From: Nemopilema nomurai
Taxonomy: Eukaryota; Cnidaria; Scyphozoa; Rhizostomeae; Rhizostomatidae
DNA length: 64,000 nt
Direction: 5' to 3'
NCBI GenBank assembly: GCA_003864495.1
Contig: ML133486.1
Location: 1,325,263-1,389,262, forward strand
In this document: piece after piece, positions 1 to 12,155 of the stretch
How the letters are laid out: each line of letters opens with the position of its first letter
How positions within the stretch are numbered: the stretch's first letter is position 1
Position numbers and translations under genes: made by a program
Notes under the pieces: generated by a model
What the model saw: the letters and a program-made list of their open reading frames with translations, nothing else
Databases searched by the model: none
What the model was told of the DNA's origin: nothing

Positions 1-76
1 TGCCCGCTATCATCTTTGAATTTATCAACAGATTTTGTTGCTTGATGTAAGATGTACCTTGACCAAGGGCTCTCTA

Positions 77-374
77 CATAGGCGCCGACTACGTGGGGGC
101 TTGGGGGCTCGAGCCCCCCCTGGGAATTGCTATGGGGGGGGGGGGGCTCAGCCCCCCTGGGAATTTTGTTTGAAATCGATCAAAGAATTGAACTGATGAT
201 AATGAAGACCATGATGTTATATCTGCTTTATTAAAATGTTATGTTTTGTTATTATACATACTACATATGTTGTATTACATTATTAAGCGACAGGTAATTT
301 CTCTACCTTTCAACTTTTTTTAATTTTTTTTAAATTTTGAGCCCCCCTGGGAAAAATAATAGTCGGTGCCTATG
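77..374. mobile_element. Non-autonomous hAT-type MITE
   Basis: A 298-bp element begins CATAGGCGCCGACTA and ends TAGTCGGTGCCTATG, an imperfect terminal inverted repeat of 15 bp with one mismatch. It is bracketed by a perfect 8-bp direct repeat GCTCTCTA (69-76 and 375-382), which is the target-site duplication length known for the hAT superfamily. The interior has no usable reading frame. It contains runs of G and C, a GGGGGCTCGAGCCCCC palindrome near 102-118, and the short motif CCCCCCTGGGAA three times. Assignment to hAT rests on the duplication length and terminus style; the superfamily call is inference. Confidence 0.8.
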
Positions 375-963
375 GCTCTCTAGGCTTTCTTCCCCTTTTT
401 ATCATAACAACCGGTAATCAATCTTGTCCTGATTTACACATAACAAAGAAAATTTTTATTTACGTTCTAGAACTCACCAAAGGGTTTGAAGCAAGTCTCT
501 ATGAGGATGCTACTGTTCTCACTTACTACTTATTTTGCTTAAGAAACAGAGCTTTGACCAACCCAGAGCCACTCACTATTACATTCGCGATCTGAATTAA
601 CTTTTTTATAAATAAATTATGGGTAAGCCCAGGCTAGCGAGATACAATTTACCTATGCAATAGCGAGACTTGTAGTTTCAGTTGATTTGAAAATGAAAGT
701 TTTCGCTTTTAATATAATTATAACTTGCATTATCGTTTTATCATTAGTATTCAAATTTATGAAGCATAGGGAAAGTTGTTACAAAGGACAAATCGTTCAA
801 AGGGCTCAACTAACAATAAGACTAAAATATGAGCCTAGTTGTCAGGTAATTTTCATGTTTACCCTTTATTTGCTTAGCATTTTTCACATTCAACCCTTGG
901 AGCATGAGCCCGACACTTTGGCATAGTCCGTAGGATAATCTGAGGAAAAGTTTTTTGGAAATC

Positions 964-1274
964 GTGATAAATGATCGTGATGCTGCGGGCTGTTGGTCTA
1001 ATTTTCGTTGTTTTGAAATCATAGAAATGTTTTTTGAGATGTTGCAGAAAATGCAATGTTCCAAAAATGGGAATATTGCAGCTGATTTGTGTAATTCTAC
1101 AGGGAAAGAAAACGGATGATAAACAGCCACAAATGACAAAAGCGAATTTTATCTGCCTATTTTTTAGGAATATGATTTGACCTCAAAGAGAATCTGGTTA
1201 ACGTGACTTTTTCTGGTGATTTCAAAACAACGAAAATTGGACCAACAGCCCGCAGTATCACGATTATTTATCAC
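964..1274. mobile_element. Small inverted-repeat element with 58-bp arms
   Basis: The left arm (964-1021) and the reverse complement of the right arm (1217-1274) match at 55 of 58 positions. Both start GTGATAAAT and end TTTTGAAATCA. The 195-bp centre shows no coding capacity. Similarity stops abruptly outside the arms, as expected at transposon ends, but no clear target-site duplication is visible, so the superfamily is unassigned. Transcribed, it would fold into a long hairpin. Confidence 0.7.
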
Positions 1275-4200
1275 ATGACCTCTTTGAACCCAGGAATCAT
1301 AACCCAGATTAAACACGCTACCTTGAAAAATTCATCGTTGCTTGGATTGTTGAGTTGGACCTAATTGAGGCATACATAGGAAATTCAAATTATGAAGCTA
1401 TTTAAGCACATATATTGAAAGCATATGTGCTTATGTTGAAAATGGCAACTGTTGCAGTTCTCTATAAGCGGAGAAGCCTCCCTCTTTATTTTATTTTTGT
1501 TTAGATCTCTGGCAACTGAGGGAAAAAAGCCTTTGCGCCTGAATCATTTTGGGGCGGTCGGGTGGTGGGGCGGCGGAGTGCTTAAAGTTGCTTTTGTTGC
1601 TGGTGAAACACTACCAATGTCAGTGAAACACTTAGTTCTTTAAGTGGTACTGACTTGGTTTGTTACCTCTAATAGTGATTCATTACTAAACAGAATTTAC
1701 AATTGACAAAATCATTTGCATTAATGTAAACCTGCATGTTCGTTAGATAAGATTTACTTAGATAAGCGCAAATATGTTCTAATAACGTTATTGAATTGGT
1801 ATGGGTTTTTACTAGAGCACCGTTTAGAGTGTGTTTCAATACAATATATTTTTTTGTTGAAAGGTGTCTTTCCTCTAAAAAGAGAAAAACTGTTGCTTGA
1901 ATTTTGAAGTTGTAAATTTTTCAAGTTTCGTTGCAGAAGAACCTCTTTGAAAAAACTATATTCAAGAAGATTGAAGTCAATAATACCGTAAATGTTGTAT
2001 TAATGTAAGTATATTTCTCTTATCGGCCCAAGTTTTTTAGTGAGCATGTATTGCCCCAACTCTAAATAACAGCGGAAAATAAATGTATTTATTGGCGGAA
2101 AATGCAAGAATAATCTACAGTTAAATTATACATAGCTATAAAGCCTCAAGAATTACAGGATAATCAAACCATTGGCACCAGCTAGCAGGCTGCAAAGTTG
2201 ATGATCAGATAAGATTATGTGAAGCTGCCCTGACTTCAAATAGCAACGTGATTATGTTTCTATGCAAAGTAGGCCATCTGCAAACAGATGTTGTGATCAT
2301 GAACTCGAACTATACCAGGGGACCTCTTGGCCTAGATTCCCATTGTTTATAAAAAGCCTCATTGCTTGACAAACTGTTGCCAACATCACGGGTGCATAAA
2401 GAATTCACAGATTTGAACATCTTTCCTGAACTGCAATGGCCTGGCAATGCAAGAAATGCGACACTTTCTGGAACTCTTAAGGCTCAACAACTTTACTTAC
2501 AAGCAGCTGCATTGATACCGCCTTTCCATTTAGGGCTATCATCAGGCATGCTGCGAAGGAGCATGCCAGGTTTCTCGTGAATGCTTATTGAAACGCCATC
2601 AATCAGTTGATCTTAGAGGCAGGTACCGAAGTCTTTGAAAAGCGTGATATAAAATTTCAATGTGTGGACATGAGACATAAATAACTTCATATATCAACAG
2701 ATGTCCTTGGCAGTTGTTGGACAATTCGCAATGATTCAGGCGGCATTTAAAGCAAGTGGTATGTTATTTTTCAATGTTTAGGGGTTATCCAGTGGTTTAT
2801 AGATGCAATGCACGACCCGCAGTTTCAAAATCGAATGCTTCGCTTAGGCTGTAGCGAAAATCGGTGTCTTGACACAGCTCTGCTAGTCTGGTTTCGTGTG
2901 CAACGGAATAAAGTGTTGTGCCTGTTGCATCATGCGTGCTTTCGAGCGAGGCCGAATGCCTTCGCGTTTGCCTCCATGACTCCCGTTAAGTAAGTACTTA
3001 CAGCTTTATCAATCTAACCGCCACTCACATCTTGCTACCAATACTTTACATTCTTTAGTCATAACTTTTTCACTACTCACTGGCTATATATTTAATCAAT
3101 CAATGTTATTATTGTTTCGGACGAGAATCAGATACGTTGCAGATTTCAATTTTGTGAACCCTCAACAGAAATTCTTAGAATTCGCAAATTTGCGTTATTC
3201 CGCAAACTGGCAACATGAAGTCATTCCGCAAACCCCTATTCACCATACATTCCAAAATTTCTTTGTCACAAACAGAAATCATTTGAGAGATACTTACCTA
3301 ATAAGGATTGCCTTATAATTAAAGAAGAAAATTTCACAACAGGACGGACAATTAAACAGCAAACGTAAAAAGCAAAACTGATTAACGTAACTCAGTGCTG
3401 CAAGTAATAAAACTGCGAACAGTCACGTAACCAAGAGACCAAATTTTGTCTTGCATTGGCCGTATAGTTTTTGGAGAAAAGTTGAAACAAAATCCACCAC
3501 AAAATAATGGAACAATTTCGTGACCCGCCCTCTTCTTTGATGTTATTTAGATGAACGTTACACGGCATGAAAGTTTATGAATGTCTTTAACAGTTGCTTC
3601 TCTGTCAACCTTGAACAAAGGCTGCTTTCTGGAGCTAAATCCTTGCAACCTACCCATTATTGCCTTGGTTACGACGAAAAACGTCCGCTGAGCATATATT
3701 ATCATGATTTATAGCTAGAATCATGGTAGCAATTTAATTTTGATAAACGTTGCTGTTCCTCGTTTACAATAGTTATCAAATGTTCTAGGAGGCTTGGGAA
3801 GCAGTGACGTTTCAAGGGGGCCTTAGCCCTCCTGAATTTTTGTCGGCCTCTTCATCCCCCCCCCCCCCCCCCCACTTTCCTAAGAAGATATTTTTATTGG
3901 TTAGTTTTTTTGCCCATATGCTTTATACGTGGCTTTAGATTTGACTTGCTCGGGCGTCCTCTAAACTCCGCATGCATTACTTCTATACATCACAGTTTTA
4001 AAGCAGTAGCGGATTTAAGGGGGGCATTCATTTTGCTAGTTAAAGCTGGTCTGCCGCCCCTTTTTGAATTTTTTTTGACAAGCTCTTTTTGAATACTTCT
4101 CTTAAAGTGCGAAGAAGCCTTCAGGCACCGCCCCGTCAGCAGTTAAAACCTTTCTGACCATGATGCTTGCCAAAAAGAATCGCTAGAAGATGCACATGTG

Positions 4201-5328
4201 TGTTCAGGAAGTAAAATTCTCTCAGTCTGGGCCAATGGACACCCTTTCTTCCTTTCCCCACCGTCTATCACCAGTGTTATAGCATAAATCCTCCCCTCCC
4301 ATTTTTTTCTCAACCGGAATATCATTTTGAATCGTCGATCTGTCACTTGTGAGCGGTAAGGGTATCTATTATGTTAAATTTAGTCCTCGAGATGCATCTC
4401 CAGACACTCTAAAAGGCTCAATTTTCAAACTTTCTTTTGCGTCGGACCCAACCATGGTGGGTTCTTCTATGTCACTAAACTTGATACTAAGCTCTCCTAG
4501 GTTGAATTTCGTGCCGTCTTTGAAAATAGATAGCCTCAGTTACATTCTGACTATAAAGTACTGTTTTTTGCAATTGACTTTAAGTTAATTCCAAAGAACG
4601 TGAATAGGAGACCTAATAGATGACCTTAATGTTCTAGGGGGCTTGGCAACATTCCAAACTGATATGGCTCACTTTGTAGGAAGCTAGGCCTACGAAGACC
4701 TGGCTAATGTGCCAAACAGACCTGGTCAGCATTTCGAGAGGCTTGACCAGGGTCCAGAACTGGCTTAGCTAACGAGCCCCGATAACAGGTCTGGCTAACG
4801 TTCTACGAGGTTTGATGAACGCTTGATGGGAGCAGGCATTCCATTCTGTATTGCGCTTAGGAAATAAGGCCTTAACTGAGCTCTATAACCAGCTCAGGTC
4901 AAATCGAACGCCAACTTCGATGTATCATTAGTAAGAAAAAGCTGACCCTTGCTTTGAAACGAATTCAATTTAGCAAAAATTAGTTGGCTTTAATTGCTTT
5001 ACTTCAAAAATAGTTTGAGCAGACTAGAAACAGCTTTAGGATGTAATGTTCTCATGAAGCAGCTTTCTGATGAAAGTGGACTCCATATATGTAGAATTTA
5101 AGCATTACTCTGCCGTGCAAGTTTTTGAGCACAAAACAGTTGTTTACCATATTTTGAAGCAAAACTGCCAGAAGTAAACCTGAAAATTCTCCTTAAAATT
5201 TTGCCCTCGTCTACTGTGCCAAAGGTCCATCTAGAAAAAAACACTTCTATTCTGATGCAAGTGATGCTATATCATGAAGGGTTGCTAGCATGTCGATTGT
5301 AAGCAAGAAAATGTACACGTTGATAAGT

Positions 5329-5346
5329 CACGTGGATTATGCAAAT
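5329..5346 (+). promoter_or_regulatory. E-box and octamer upstream of arfaptin
   Basis: GTCACGTG (core CACGTG at 5329-5334) is followed by the perfect octamer ATGCAAAT at 5339-5346, about 50 bp before the arfaptin start codon. These match known bHLH-zip and POU-factor sites. No TATA box is evident. Use as a promoter is inference from position. Confidence 0.35.
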
Positions 5347-5396
5347 GAGAGTGCAGGTTTACACACAGGGAAGCATTTACAAGGTGGCTTGTCAAT

Positions 5397-5655
5397 ATGG
5401 CGGCTAGAAGCGACGAAGTAGGTGAGTCCAATGCACATGAAAATAGCTCATTTTACGTTGTGAATGGGGGAGAAAAACATGTAGATAATGTTTCTCAAGG
5501 TGACGATGGTCATCTTCCAACTATGGAAAGTATGCTAGAAGCGGCCACCGATCTACAAAGTGACCATATCGATCAACACACTGCTACCCAATTTTCTGGG
5601 CGCCTTGAGATGAACCATGATATCGCTGAAAGCAGCCCAGCAGTCGAAAATACAG
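5397..5655 (+). CDS. Arfaptin exon 1
   Basis: Codes for the N-terminal 86 residues plus one base (phase 1). It is acidic and Ser/His/Asn-rich, without a recognisable domain. It ends at TACAG|GTAGGG. Reading through the donor stays open to 5735, but that extension is intronic. Confidence 0.85.
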
Positions 5656-8600
5656 GTAGGGTTAAGCAACGCGAAGAATTTCAAGTTATAGTCTTAATAG
5701 ATTTAAATAGCATTTATGGTTTTAACATGGAGTAGAGGAATATATTCGAGATAGGGAGATAGGTCATCAAGTCTCGCCATTATTAGGAAGTCTTAGATCA
5801 AGGTTGGTTACAGTCTCTGCAAAAGGCAAGTGCAAGTTAGTTTTGGTGCTAATGTTATAATGAATTGTAAATAAAGAACGTGAAAAGATGGCAAGTGCGG
5901 CTTTTCTTAAGTGCTGAAAACACGGTGATAACCGTGTCCGATATTAAAACGCAAGCAGACACTGTTTAGGTCCTAATTTTCTCCATTTGTCAAGTGTCTC
6001 CATGGAAGAATTATTATATTTAGTCGCCTGGATTGTGAGGAAATAAGTATTGTTGGAAATATTTCACGTCTTGGCCCTTTTGGTAATGGGTCATATATGT
6101 TGCTCTTTGTTTTGAAGTATGTCTCAGCTGGGAGGGGAGGTATTGCATCCGAATCACTGCAGTTACGCCTTTTGACATTAGTGAAATTAATGATTGTTTA
6201 TTAAGTATTAATTTTCTCTCTATAAAGGACTGAACGAAGTAAAACTGTTAGGTAACCTAATAATTTTGCATTTATTTATTACCAATTTTTGCAGGTGCAA
6301 CAGTTTGATCATTACAGCCAAACAATAATATACTTGTTTGTAAACAATTTATAAAACTACTTACTTCTCATGCATCAATTTTTATATTTTCAAATCAATG
6401 ATTATCAGTGTCCAATGGCTCATATTTTCGTTTTTAAATTACACTGATTTAAAAGTTAGCATTCATTGTTTCTCTAATTTTATCATACTAAATAGAAAAC
6501 ATTCTTCTATTTCTTGCTGGGCTGCTCTCAAGCTTATTCCTTGCATAAAAACTGTACTTTTTTGAGTAAAACAAGTGGTGAATAATTTATATCATGCCAA
6601 GATTTTTAGCACAATGATGCCACACATTACCACTTGGAAAACCTTATCAATAACTTATAATCATCTAAATTATAAGCAATCCGAAAAAGTCGGACTTAAA
6701 TCATTAAACAACTGATTATCAAGATATATATAACTTCAACCATCAGTACATTTGATTTTTTTTTCAACTTCAACTTAAGTACATTAAATTGAAATGACAA
6801 TAATATATTTCAAAGAAGTAAATAGCAACTGAAGGGTTACATAGAATAAATTTTACAGCAAAAAACTTTTTATAGATTATTCTCATAAAGAAAAATCCCC
6901 ATCAATTACTGCAAAATGATTGTCTGAGTGGCAAAAAGGCTTAGGCAAATAAAGTGAACGATAAATCATGTTGCAAAGAGAAATCGCTGTAGCAAAATGG
7001 CTGCTTTTTTTACAAATATTTGCTATGTTCCAAACAATGGACTATTTTTTGTGCTACAGGTCATTTTTAGACAGCTACACGTGTATAGTGAGAAAAATGT
7101 TATGTTCTTATAATGCTCAATGATAAATGGAACTAACAATTATCTAGGCTATTCATAGACCAAAATTCTCATCTGACTTGCTGCCTCTGAATTGCTCTAG
7201 TTTTTTTTATTTCAATTAATGAATCATTTGAAGACATTAGAATTATTATGCAACATTCCTTATGCAACATTATTATCCATTGAACATTTTAAACTGTTAA
7301 GGCCACTGTTTGAGTCCTGGTTCTGTTATATTTTAAATCATTTATCCGGTTCCCCTGATATGTATATATTTGGTTGTTTACTTTCATTGGCACATTTGGG
7401 CAAATTATCTTGAATTTTGCATAAGCAGATCTTTATTCTTTGCACACTCTTTTTGTTTTATGAATAGCCTTTAAAGAAATAAAGATGATATAGGTAAAGG
7501 AATCAAATAATTTATGAGGACATTTAATGGTTGATCTTTATTTCACCTTAAAAGCGTGACTAATTGATCAAAAACGATACCTTTTCATATCATCTCTGGA
7601 GTAAGTTTATTATATCTTTATGTTTTTTCATTTTGTATTTTTAAGGTGCAACCTCATTGGCTCCTCAACAGCAAACTGGCCAATACATACAGACTTCCTC
7701 TGGTGGTTTTGGCTATTCAAAGCCTGTTGCAGACTCAAGTGCAGGACCTGTTCTCGTCAGGGCTGACACATCTGCAAAAGTAGAGGCCCTAAGGAAATGG
7801 ACAATATCTGCATACAAATGTACAAAGCAACTTGTTTCAGAGAAGCTTGGGAGGAGAACAAAAACAGTAGATGAGGAGCTAGAAAAACGAATTGAAGGCC
7901 TAAGGGAGACACAAAGAAAATATGCAAATTTGTTAAAGCTTGCCAGGCAGCTGACACAGCATTTTCATTCTATCATTCAAACACAGAAGTTGATGGCAGA
8001 AGATTTCATGGATTTGAGTATGAAAGCTCCTGAACTGCAAGATGAATTCACCCAAAATGGAGAACTTCAGAAGGTTCTTGTGAAGAATGGGGAGACCCTA
8101 CTAAATGCTTTGGGATTCTTCACAACAAATCTTGCAACCCTTTGTAACAAGACCATAGAGGATACAATTCAAACAGTGAAAGCTTATGAGTCATGTAGAA
8201 TTGAATATGATGCCTACAGAACAGACATGGAGACAAGTGAATCAACTGGAGTTGCCCAAAGAGTGGAAGAAGCTAGAAAGGAGTTCACTTCCCAGAGGGA
8301 GAAGTATGAAAAAGTCCGCCAAGATTTACAAATTAAAATGAAATTTCTTGAAGAAAATAAGGTATGTAGTTTCTAAAGTTGCTATAGATTGTTCTCACTG
8401 AAGCTCATCAAAATGAGCAGTGTCTATCGTAAAAACCTAATAAATTGATCTTCATTAAATCTAAGAAATAAATACTGTAAAAAGGAAATCCAGTTGTATC
8501 TCATTTGTATTCATTCCCTAGCGATGTTGTGAGCCTTGATTAAGTCAAAACATGCAAATCAAAGAGAGGGAAAATGTATGTTCTTTCCAACTGGGTAAAT

Positions 8601-8903
8601 GTAGAATTAAAATTGTTTTTACTGATCTGTTTAATATGTTTGCACTACCAATGCTCATTCTCTGTGATTTTTTGTATGAAGGCTAAGTTCTCCTGTTTGC
8701 CTGCATAATGAATTTTGCAACATTTTTTTTAATGGAGGTTCTTTTTTCAGGTCAAAGTTATGAGAAAGCAACTTTTACTGTTCCACAATGCAATTGCAGC
8801 ATATTTTGCTGGAAATAAGAAAGAGCTTGAAAATACAATGAAAGAGTTCCACATCAGAGTGCAGAATAAAGGAGAAGGATCTTCGTTTTTAGAGCAACAC
8901 TAA
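5397..8903 (+). CDS. Arfaptin (AH/BAR-domain Arf/Arl-binding protein), three exons
   Basis: Exons 5397-5655, 7646-8361 and 8751-8903 join in frame to 1128 nt, coding for 375 residues, close to vertebrate arfaptins. Arfaptins dimerise through a crescent-shaped AH/BAR domain that binds GTP-loaded Arl1, Arf and Rac at trans-Golgi membranes and helps form secretory granules. The acidic, low-complexity N-terminus (first about 90 residues) is followed by a linker and the AH domain. Its hallmarks are the start around KWTISAYKCTKQ, the NGETLLNAL stretch, EYDAYRTD, KMKFLEENK and the last-exon LLLFHNAIAAYFAGNKK helix. Splice sites are canonical: CAG|GTAGGG, TTTAAG|GT, AAG|GTATGT, TTTTCAG|GTC. The first junction splits a Gly codon and the second is phase 0. 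The ATG at 5397 is the only start reading into the domain. Which vertebrate paralogue it matches best cannot be settled here. Confidence 0.93.
5656..7645 (+). other. Arfaptin intron 1
   Basis: A roughly 2-kb AT-rich intron from GTAGGG to TTTTAAG. No other gene or RNA recognised in it. Confidence 0.8.
7646..8361 (+). CDS. Arfaptin exon 2 (most of the AH/BAR domain)
   Basis: Completes the split Gly codon and carries 238 further codons covering most of the arfaptin-homology helices. It is the strongest protein similarity in the window. It ends in a KFLEENK-type stretch at AAG|GTATGT. Confidence 0.93.
8751..8903 (+). CDS. Arfaptin exon 3 (terminal helix and stop)
   Basis: Fifty codons and a TAA at 8901-8903, beginning after CTTTTTTCAG. 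The LLFHNAIAAYFAGNKKEL helix is the conserved C-terminal end of the AH domain, followed by the usual short tail ending in LEQH. Confidence 0.92.
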   Translation, partial: VKVMRKQLLLFHNAIAAYFAGNKKELENTMKEFHIRVQNKGEGSSFLEQH

Positions 8904-10816
8904 ATGAAAACACTAGCCCATTTCTCTCTCATTAATTCTAAGACAATGCAGAATTGACTTCAGTCCGTCAGATATTTTGTTTCAGCTGATTTCATATTAC
9001 AGAATCTTAATGTAAAAGTACCAGAGAATAGTTCTTGTAAATTGTAGCGTCATCCTGTGTTCTTTTGAGACTGCATTAATTACAATCCTGTTGGCATCAT
9101 ATTAACATATTTGAGATGAAACACTATTTAAGATATCTAAATTGAAGAATTTTGTGTTAATTGGTTGTGAAACTTCTCGTTTTGGGCTCTTGTGATAACT
9201 ATTTATGTGTATCATTCTTAGACAGAGAATGAATCCCTTTACAGTTGTTTCTTTTTATTTAGCCTGCATAGACCAAGCTGCTTTCTAAATGTTCAAGTAA
9301 TTGGTTACTGTTAATCATCAGGTTAGCCATTTAAGAAAACAATTTCTTATTGTGAATTTTCAATTTAGCAAAATATCATGTGGTTTCTATCAGATTGGAA
9401 TCAGAAGAAGTCATTGAAATTAGTTTCTTTTAACTCGTTCTTGTTATTTACTGTATCATCACCACGTCTGTTGCAAAGTTGCTTTGGCTCATATTGCTTT
9501 CCTTTACATACACAAATTTGTTAGAAAATACATTTCTTTCTCCTATCAAGATCTGCAGTGTAAAAGGTATTTTTGTGGAATTTGGTTGGAAGCTTCTAAA
9601 ACCTGTTTATCCTCATGGCTCTCACTGATTGTAGTTATCAAACCAAATAAATCTATTGCCATTTATTTATAATTAGTGTGGTATGAAGCGAAAAATACAT
9701 TCTTGAAAGCAATGGGATTTGGAAGAAATGCCCCAGCCACCTAATGTCTGGTTAATCATTGTATTAATTTCTTCACTCTTAGCCTGAACCCCATTTTACG
9801 TCACTATTTTGTAATCTATTTGGACTGACTAAGTAAAAGTAAAAGCTTCAATTTGAAAATATTTTTAGGAGGGCTTAAAGAGGTCGCTTTTGTTGCAAAC
9901 AATTAGTTCTTTCTTGAATTTCATTCCAATTTTGAGCCTCCTTTTCGGTTATTGTTTCAATTGGCCCGAAAAGCCGTCATGGAATGGTTTGTAAAAGCAG
10001 GTGGCTAGACATTAGATATCTTTTTTCTTGTGCAAACCAGTTATAAATACTCTTTTAGGCATCTTCCTTACGTTAGGACACTTGTGTTGAGTGCTACAAA
10101 TGATTTAAGTTTTCAACACCCAATTTCTATGCAGCAAGACAAAGATTGTGATTTTCTTTTTATTCAAAGCCTGATCAGTTCTTATCGACATATTTGGCCA
10201 CTGTTTATCATGACTAGTGAACTGTGACAATCTCTCAAGTAACTTGATTTATCAACCCACCTACATATATTAGAAACCACTACAAATGTTGTAGTAATGT
10301 TGATGAAAATTTTGTTATAAAATTGTTTTTTTCATTCGAATAAAAGTTACAAGGACATAAGAAGGCTACAGGACAATGCCACAGGAAGCATGAAAATGCA
10401 TAGCAACCCTGCACCATAAAATTATAATATAACAAATCATCTCTAATTAATACATCTAAAGAAATTATTTCATAAAATGTGAACTTTTATTACTGTATTA
10501 CTGTCAATGTATTGAAAGAAATATGCCTATTCCAAAAATTGGGCTTTGTACGGTTTTGCACATAGAGTATTCTGGCCAAATTTGTTTGTACTGACCAAAC
10601 ATGGATTTTACACTTAATTATTCCTCTGTTCTCTCTTGTGCTGTTTGTTAATGATGAATATGTGCAATGCTGCCGATCCTTTTCCTTCTAGTTGTTGCAT
10701 TAAGAAGACTGAAGACTTTGCCATGCATGCATGAAACTTTGCAAGAAAAATCCAAGCATGATGGCAATAAGAGTCGGCTAGATTCCAGTCAAGGTATTTT
10801 GACTTCATTCAAAATA
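8904..10816. other. Arfaptin 3' flank, no gene recognised
   Basis: AT-rich 3' untranslated or intergenic sequence. Short frames only. Confidence 0.5.
9646..9651 (+). terminator. Candidate poly(A) signal for arfaptin
   Basis: AATAAA about 740 bp after the stop codon. A second AATAAA lies at 10339-10344. Either could serve; neither is proven. Confidence 0.35.
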
Positions 10817-11110
10817 TGGTCAGTATGGGGGAAAATGCGCACCCATTTCTGCAGCGCTGTAGAGGAGTAACCAAAAGTTCCAGATATGACATGATAAGCC
10901 AAACCTTTGATGATAGCTGCGATTTTTCATTCGTATTTGAAAACCGAGAGCTCCAATTTACCATGATATCAAGTCTTACATAACGGTAAACTTTTTAATT
11001 TTTCTGCTCATTGACAGCATTCCAAGGGTATTATCACAGCATTACATTACTTCAGGTTGAGGTGATTGCCCATAAACAAATATTGTTACTCCACCGAAGT
11101 GACATGTCTA

Positions 11111-11157
11111 GGGGGGGGGCCTGCGGCACTAGGGGGGGGCTATCTAGGGGGGAGGGG
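11111..11157 (+). other. G-quadruplex-prone G-run cluster
   Basis: Four G runs of 9, 8, 6 and 4 bases, separated by short loops and each preceded by A or TA. They fit a G-quadruplex pattern on the + strand. The cluster lies inside the inverted-repeat element. Confidence 0.6.
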
Positions 11158-11341
11158 CTGGTGTCTGCATCTGTTCTTAAACCATGCGACAAATGCCAAA
11201 ATGAAACTTTATTTCACAACCATATAAATTTGATAAGATTTCGAAAAATCCTACTCTTGAAACCCAGTAGTTTAAATAAAAGACGTCACTATCAACGTCA
11301 GCAATGCAACATGCCAGCCGGAAGGCGACGACGAAGCGAAT

Positions 11342-11831
11342 GAAATGTATCAAATTACGAAGCTATCACAGATAATTCAACGGATAGTAATGATTCCCAA
11401 AGTGACTCAAAAGAAACAAATGATGGAAAAGAAGTCGGAGAAGCACAAAAACAGCAAAAGGGTCAGAAATCTGCGGCAAAAACTGAAAACAAAGAACTGC
11501 GGTAATGAAGAAAACTGAAGAAAGTTTGGCTATGGAGATCTGCCAGGTTAAAAAGGTCTTTTCTATTGCGTATACTACGGGTACCAATCTTATTGAGGGA
11601 GAGTACAAAAAACGTTTGCACAGGATCCTAATGACAATGCGGACACAGTGAAGAGTAACTTCCTCCGATACCGAGGTAATGGATTTTGGGATTTTTCCTA
11701 ATCTGCAAGATGTTGTACTCGTTGTTTCTGGGCCCTTGTCAACTATCGCCAATGGCAAGGGATGCAAATTCGAAGAAGATTTAGATGCACACTCGCGGTT
11801 CAGTACAATACGAAAAAAGGCCTTCTACGGA
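11342..11831 (+). pseudogene. Frame-broken protein-coding relic inside the transposon
   Basis: On the + strand a Ser/Asp/Lys/Gln-rich stretch (about 11344-11503, ending in TAA) is followed, after frame changes, by segments that read like protein: one around MEICQVKKVFSIAYTTG near 11530, and one around LQDVVLVVSGPLSTIANG near 11700 that ends at a TGA near 11835. The pieces lie in different frames with intervening stops. Position within the inverted repeats suggests a decayed element protein or captured gene fragment. I do not recognise the family. Confidence 0.35.
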
Positions 11832-12155
11832 TTCTGAAACCTTTTTTCTTACCTGTATTTATAGCTTATTGATATCAACAAATTTATTGAATCAAATTGA
11901 CATTCTTTCTTTACCAAGAGCTGCGCAGTTTTTTGCCACATTTGCGCATTTTTTCCCCTTTTTATGGTTAAAATATGCGTACAAGTTTTTTATTCTTAAA
12001 AAATAATCTATTAAAGTTTGGGTAGCAATTTTTTGTGGCTAAAGGAATTTATCAGGGCTGCATTGTTTCTATACATAATTTCTTCCAAAATGTGCGAACT
12101 ATCGGGGGGAAACAGAAAATTTATCAAAAATGCGCATTTTTCCCCCCACTGACCA

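Larger units (their letters stand above)
383..5396. other. Upstream intergenic region, no gene recognised
   Basis: Apart from the inverted-repeat element at 964-1274, I see only short frames without family resemblance. There is an 18-base poly-C run at 3856-3873. Two GC-rich scraps start like hAT ends (CAGTGACG near 3802 and CAGTAGCGGATTTAAGG near 4004) but have no partner end. Loose direct repeats of a GTTCTAGGGGGCTTGG-like motif recur at 3782, 4630 and 4800, within a GC-richer stretch at about 4610-4830. A small palindrome, GGCATGCT/AGCATGCC, lies at 2545-2567. Confidence 0.5.
10817..12155. mobile_element. TA-flanked DNA transposon, decayed
   Basis: The left end, TGGTCAGTATGGGGG followed by AAAATGCGCA, is matched in inverse orientation by the right end, reading inward TGGTCAGTGGGGGG then AAAAATGCGCA (about 25 bp, few mismatches). 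Both ends abut a TA dinucleotide (815-816 and 156-157 in the 10 and 12 kb lines), as for Tc1/mariner/pogo-type insertions. A second, weaker copy of the GCGCATTTTTTCCCC end motif lies near 11944. The interior has a G-run cluster and a frame-broken protein-like stretch. The superfamily is uncertain because TA is short and no DDE motif was identified. Confidence 0.55.

Noticed and set aside
4004..4110. hAT element starting CAGTAGCGGATTTAAGG
   Set aside because: No inverted partner end was found. A TTTTAAAG/TCTTAAAG flank match exists, but without matching termini it may be chance.
11366..11767. 133-codon minus-strand frame
   Set aside because: It is antisense to the protein-like relic in the transposon; the + strand segments look more protein-like.
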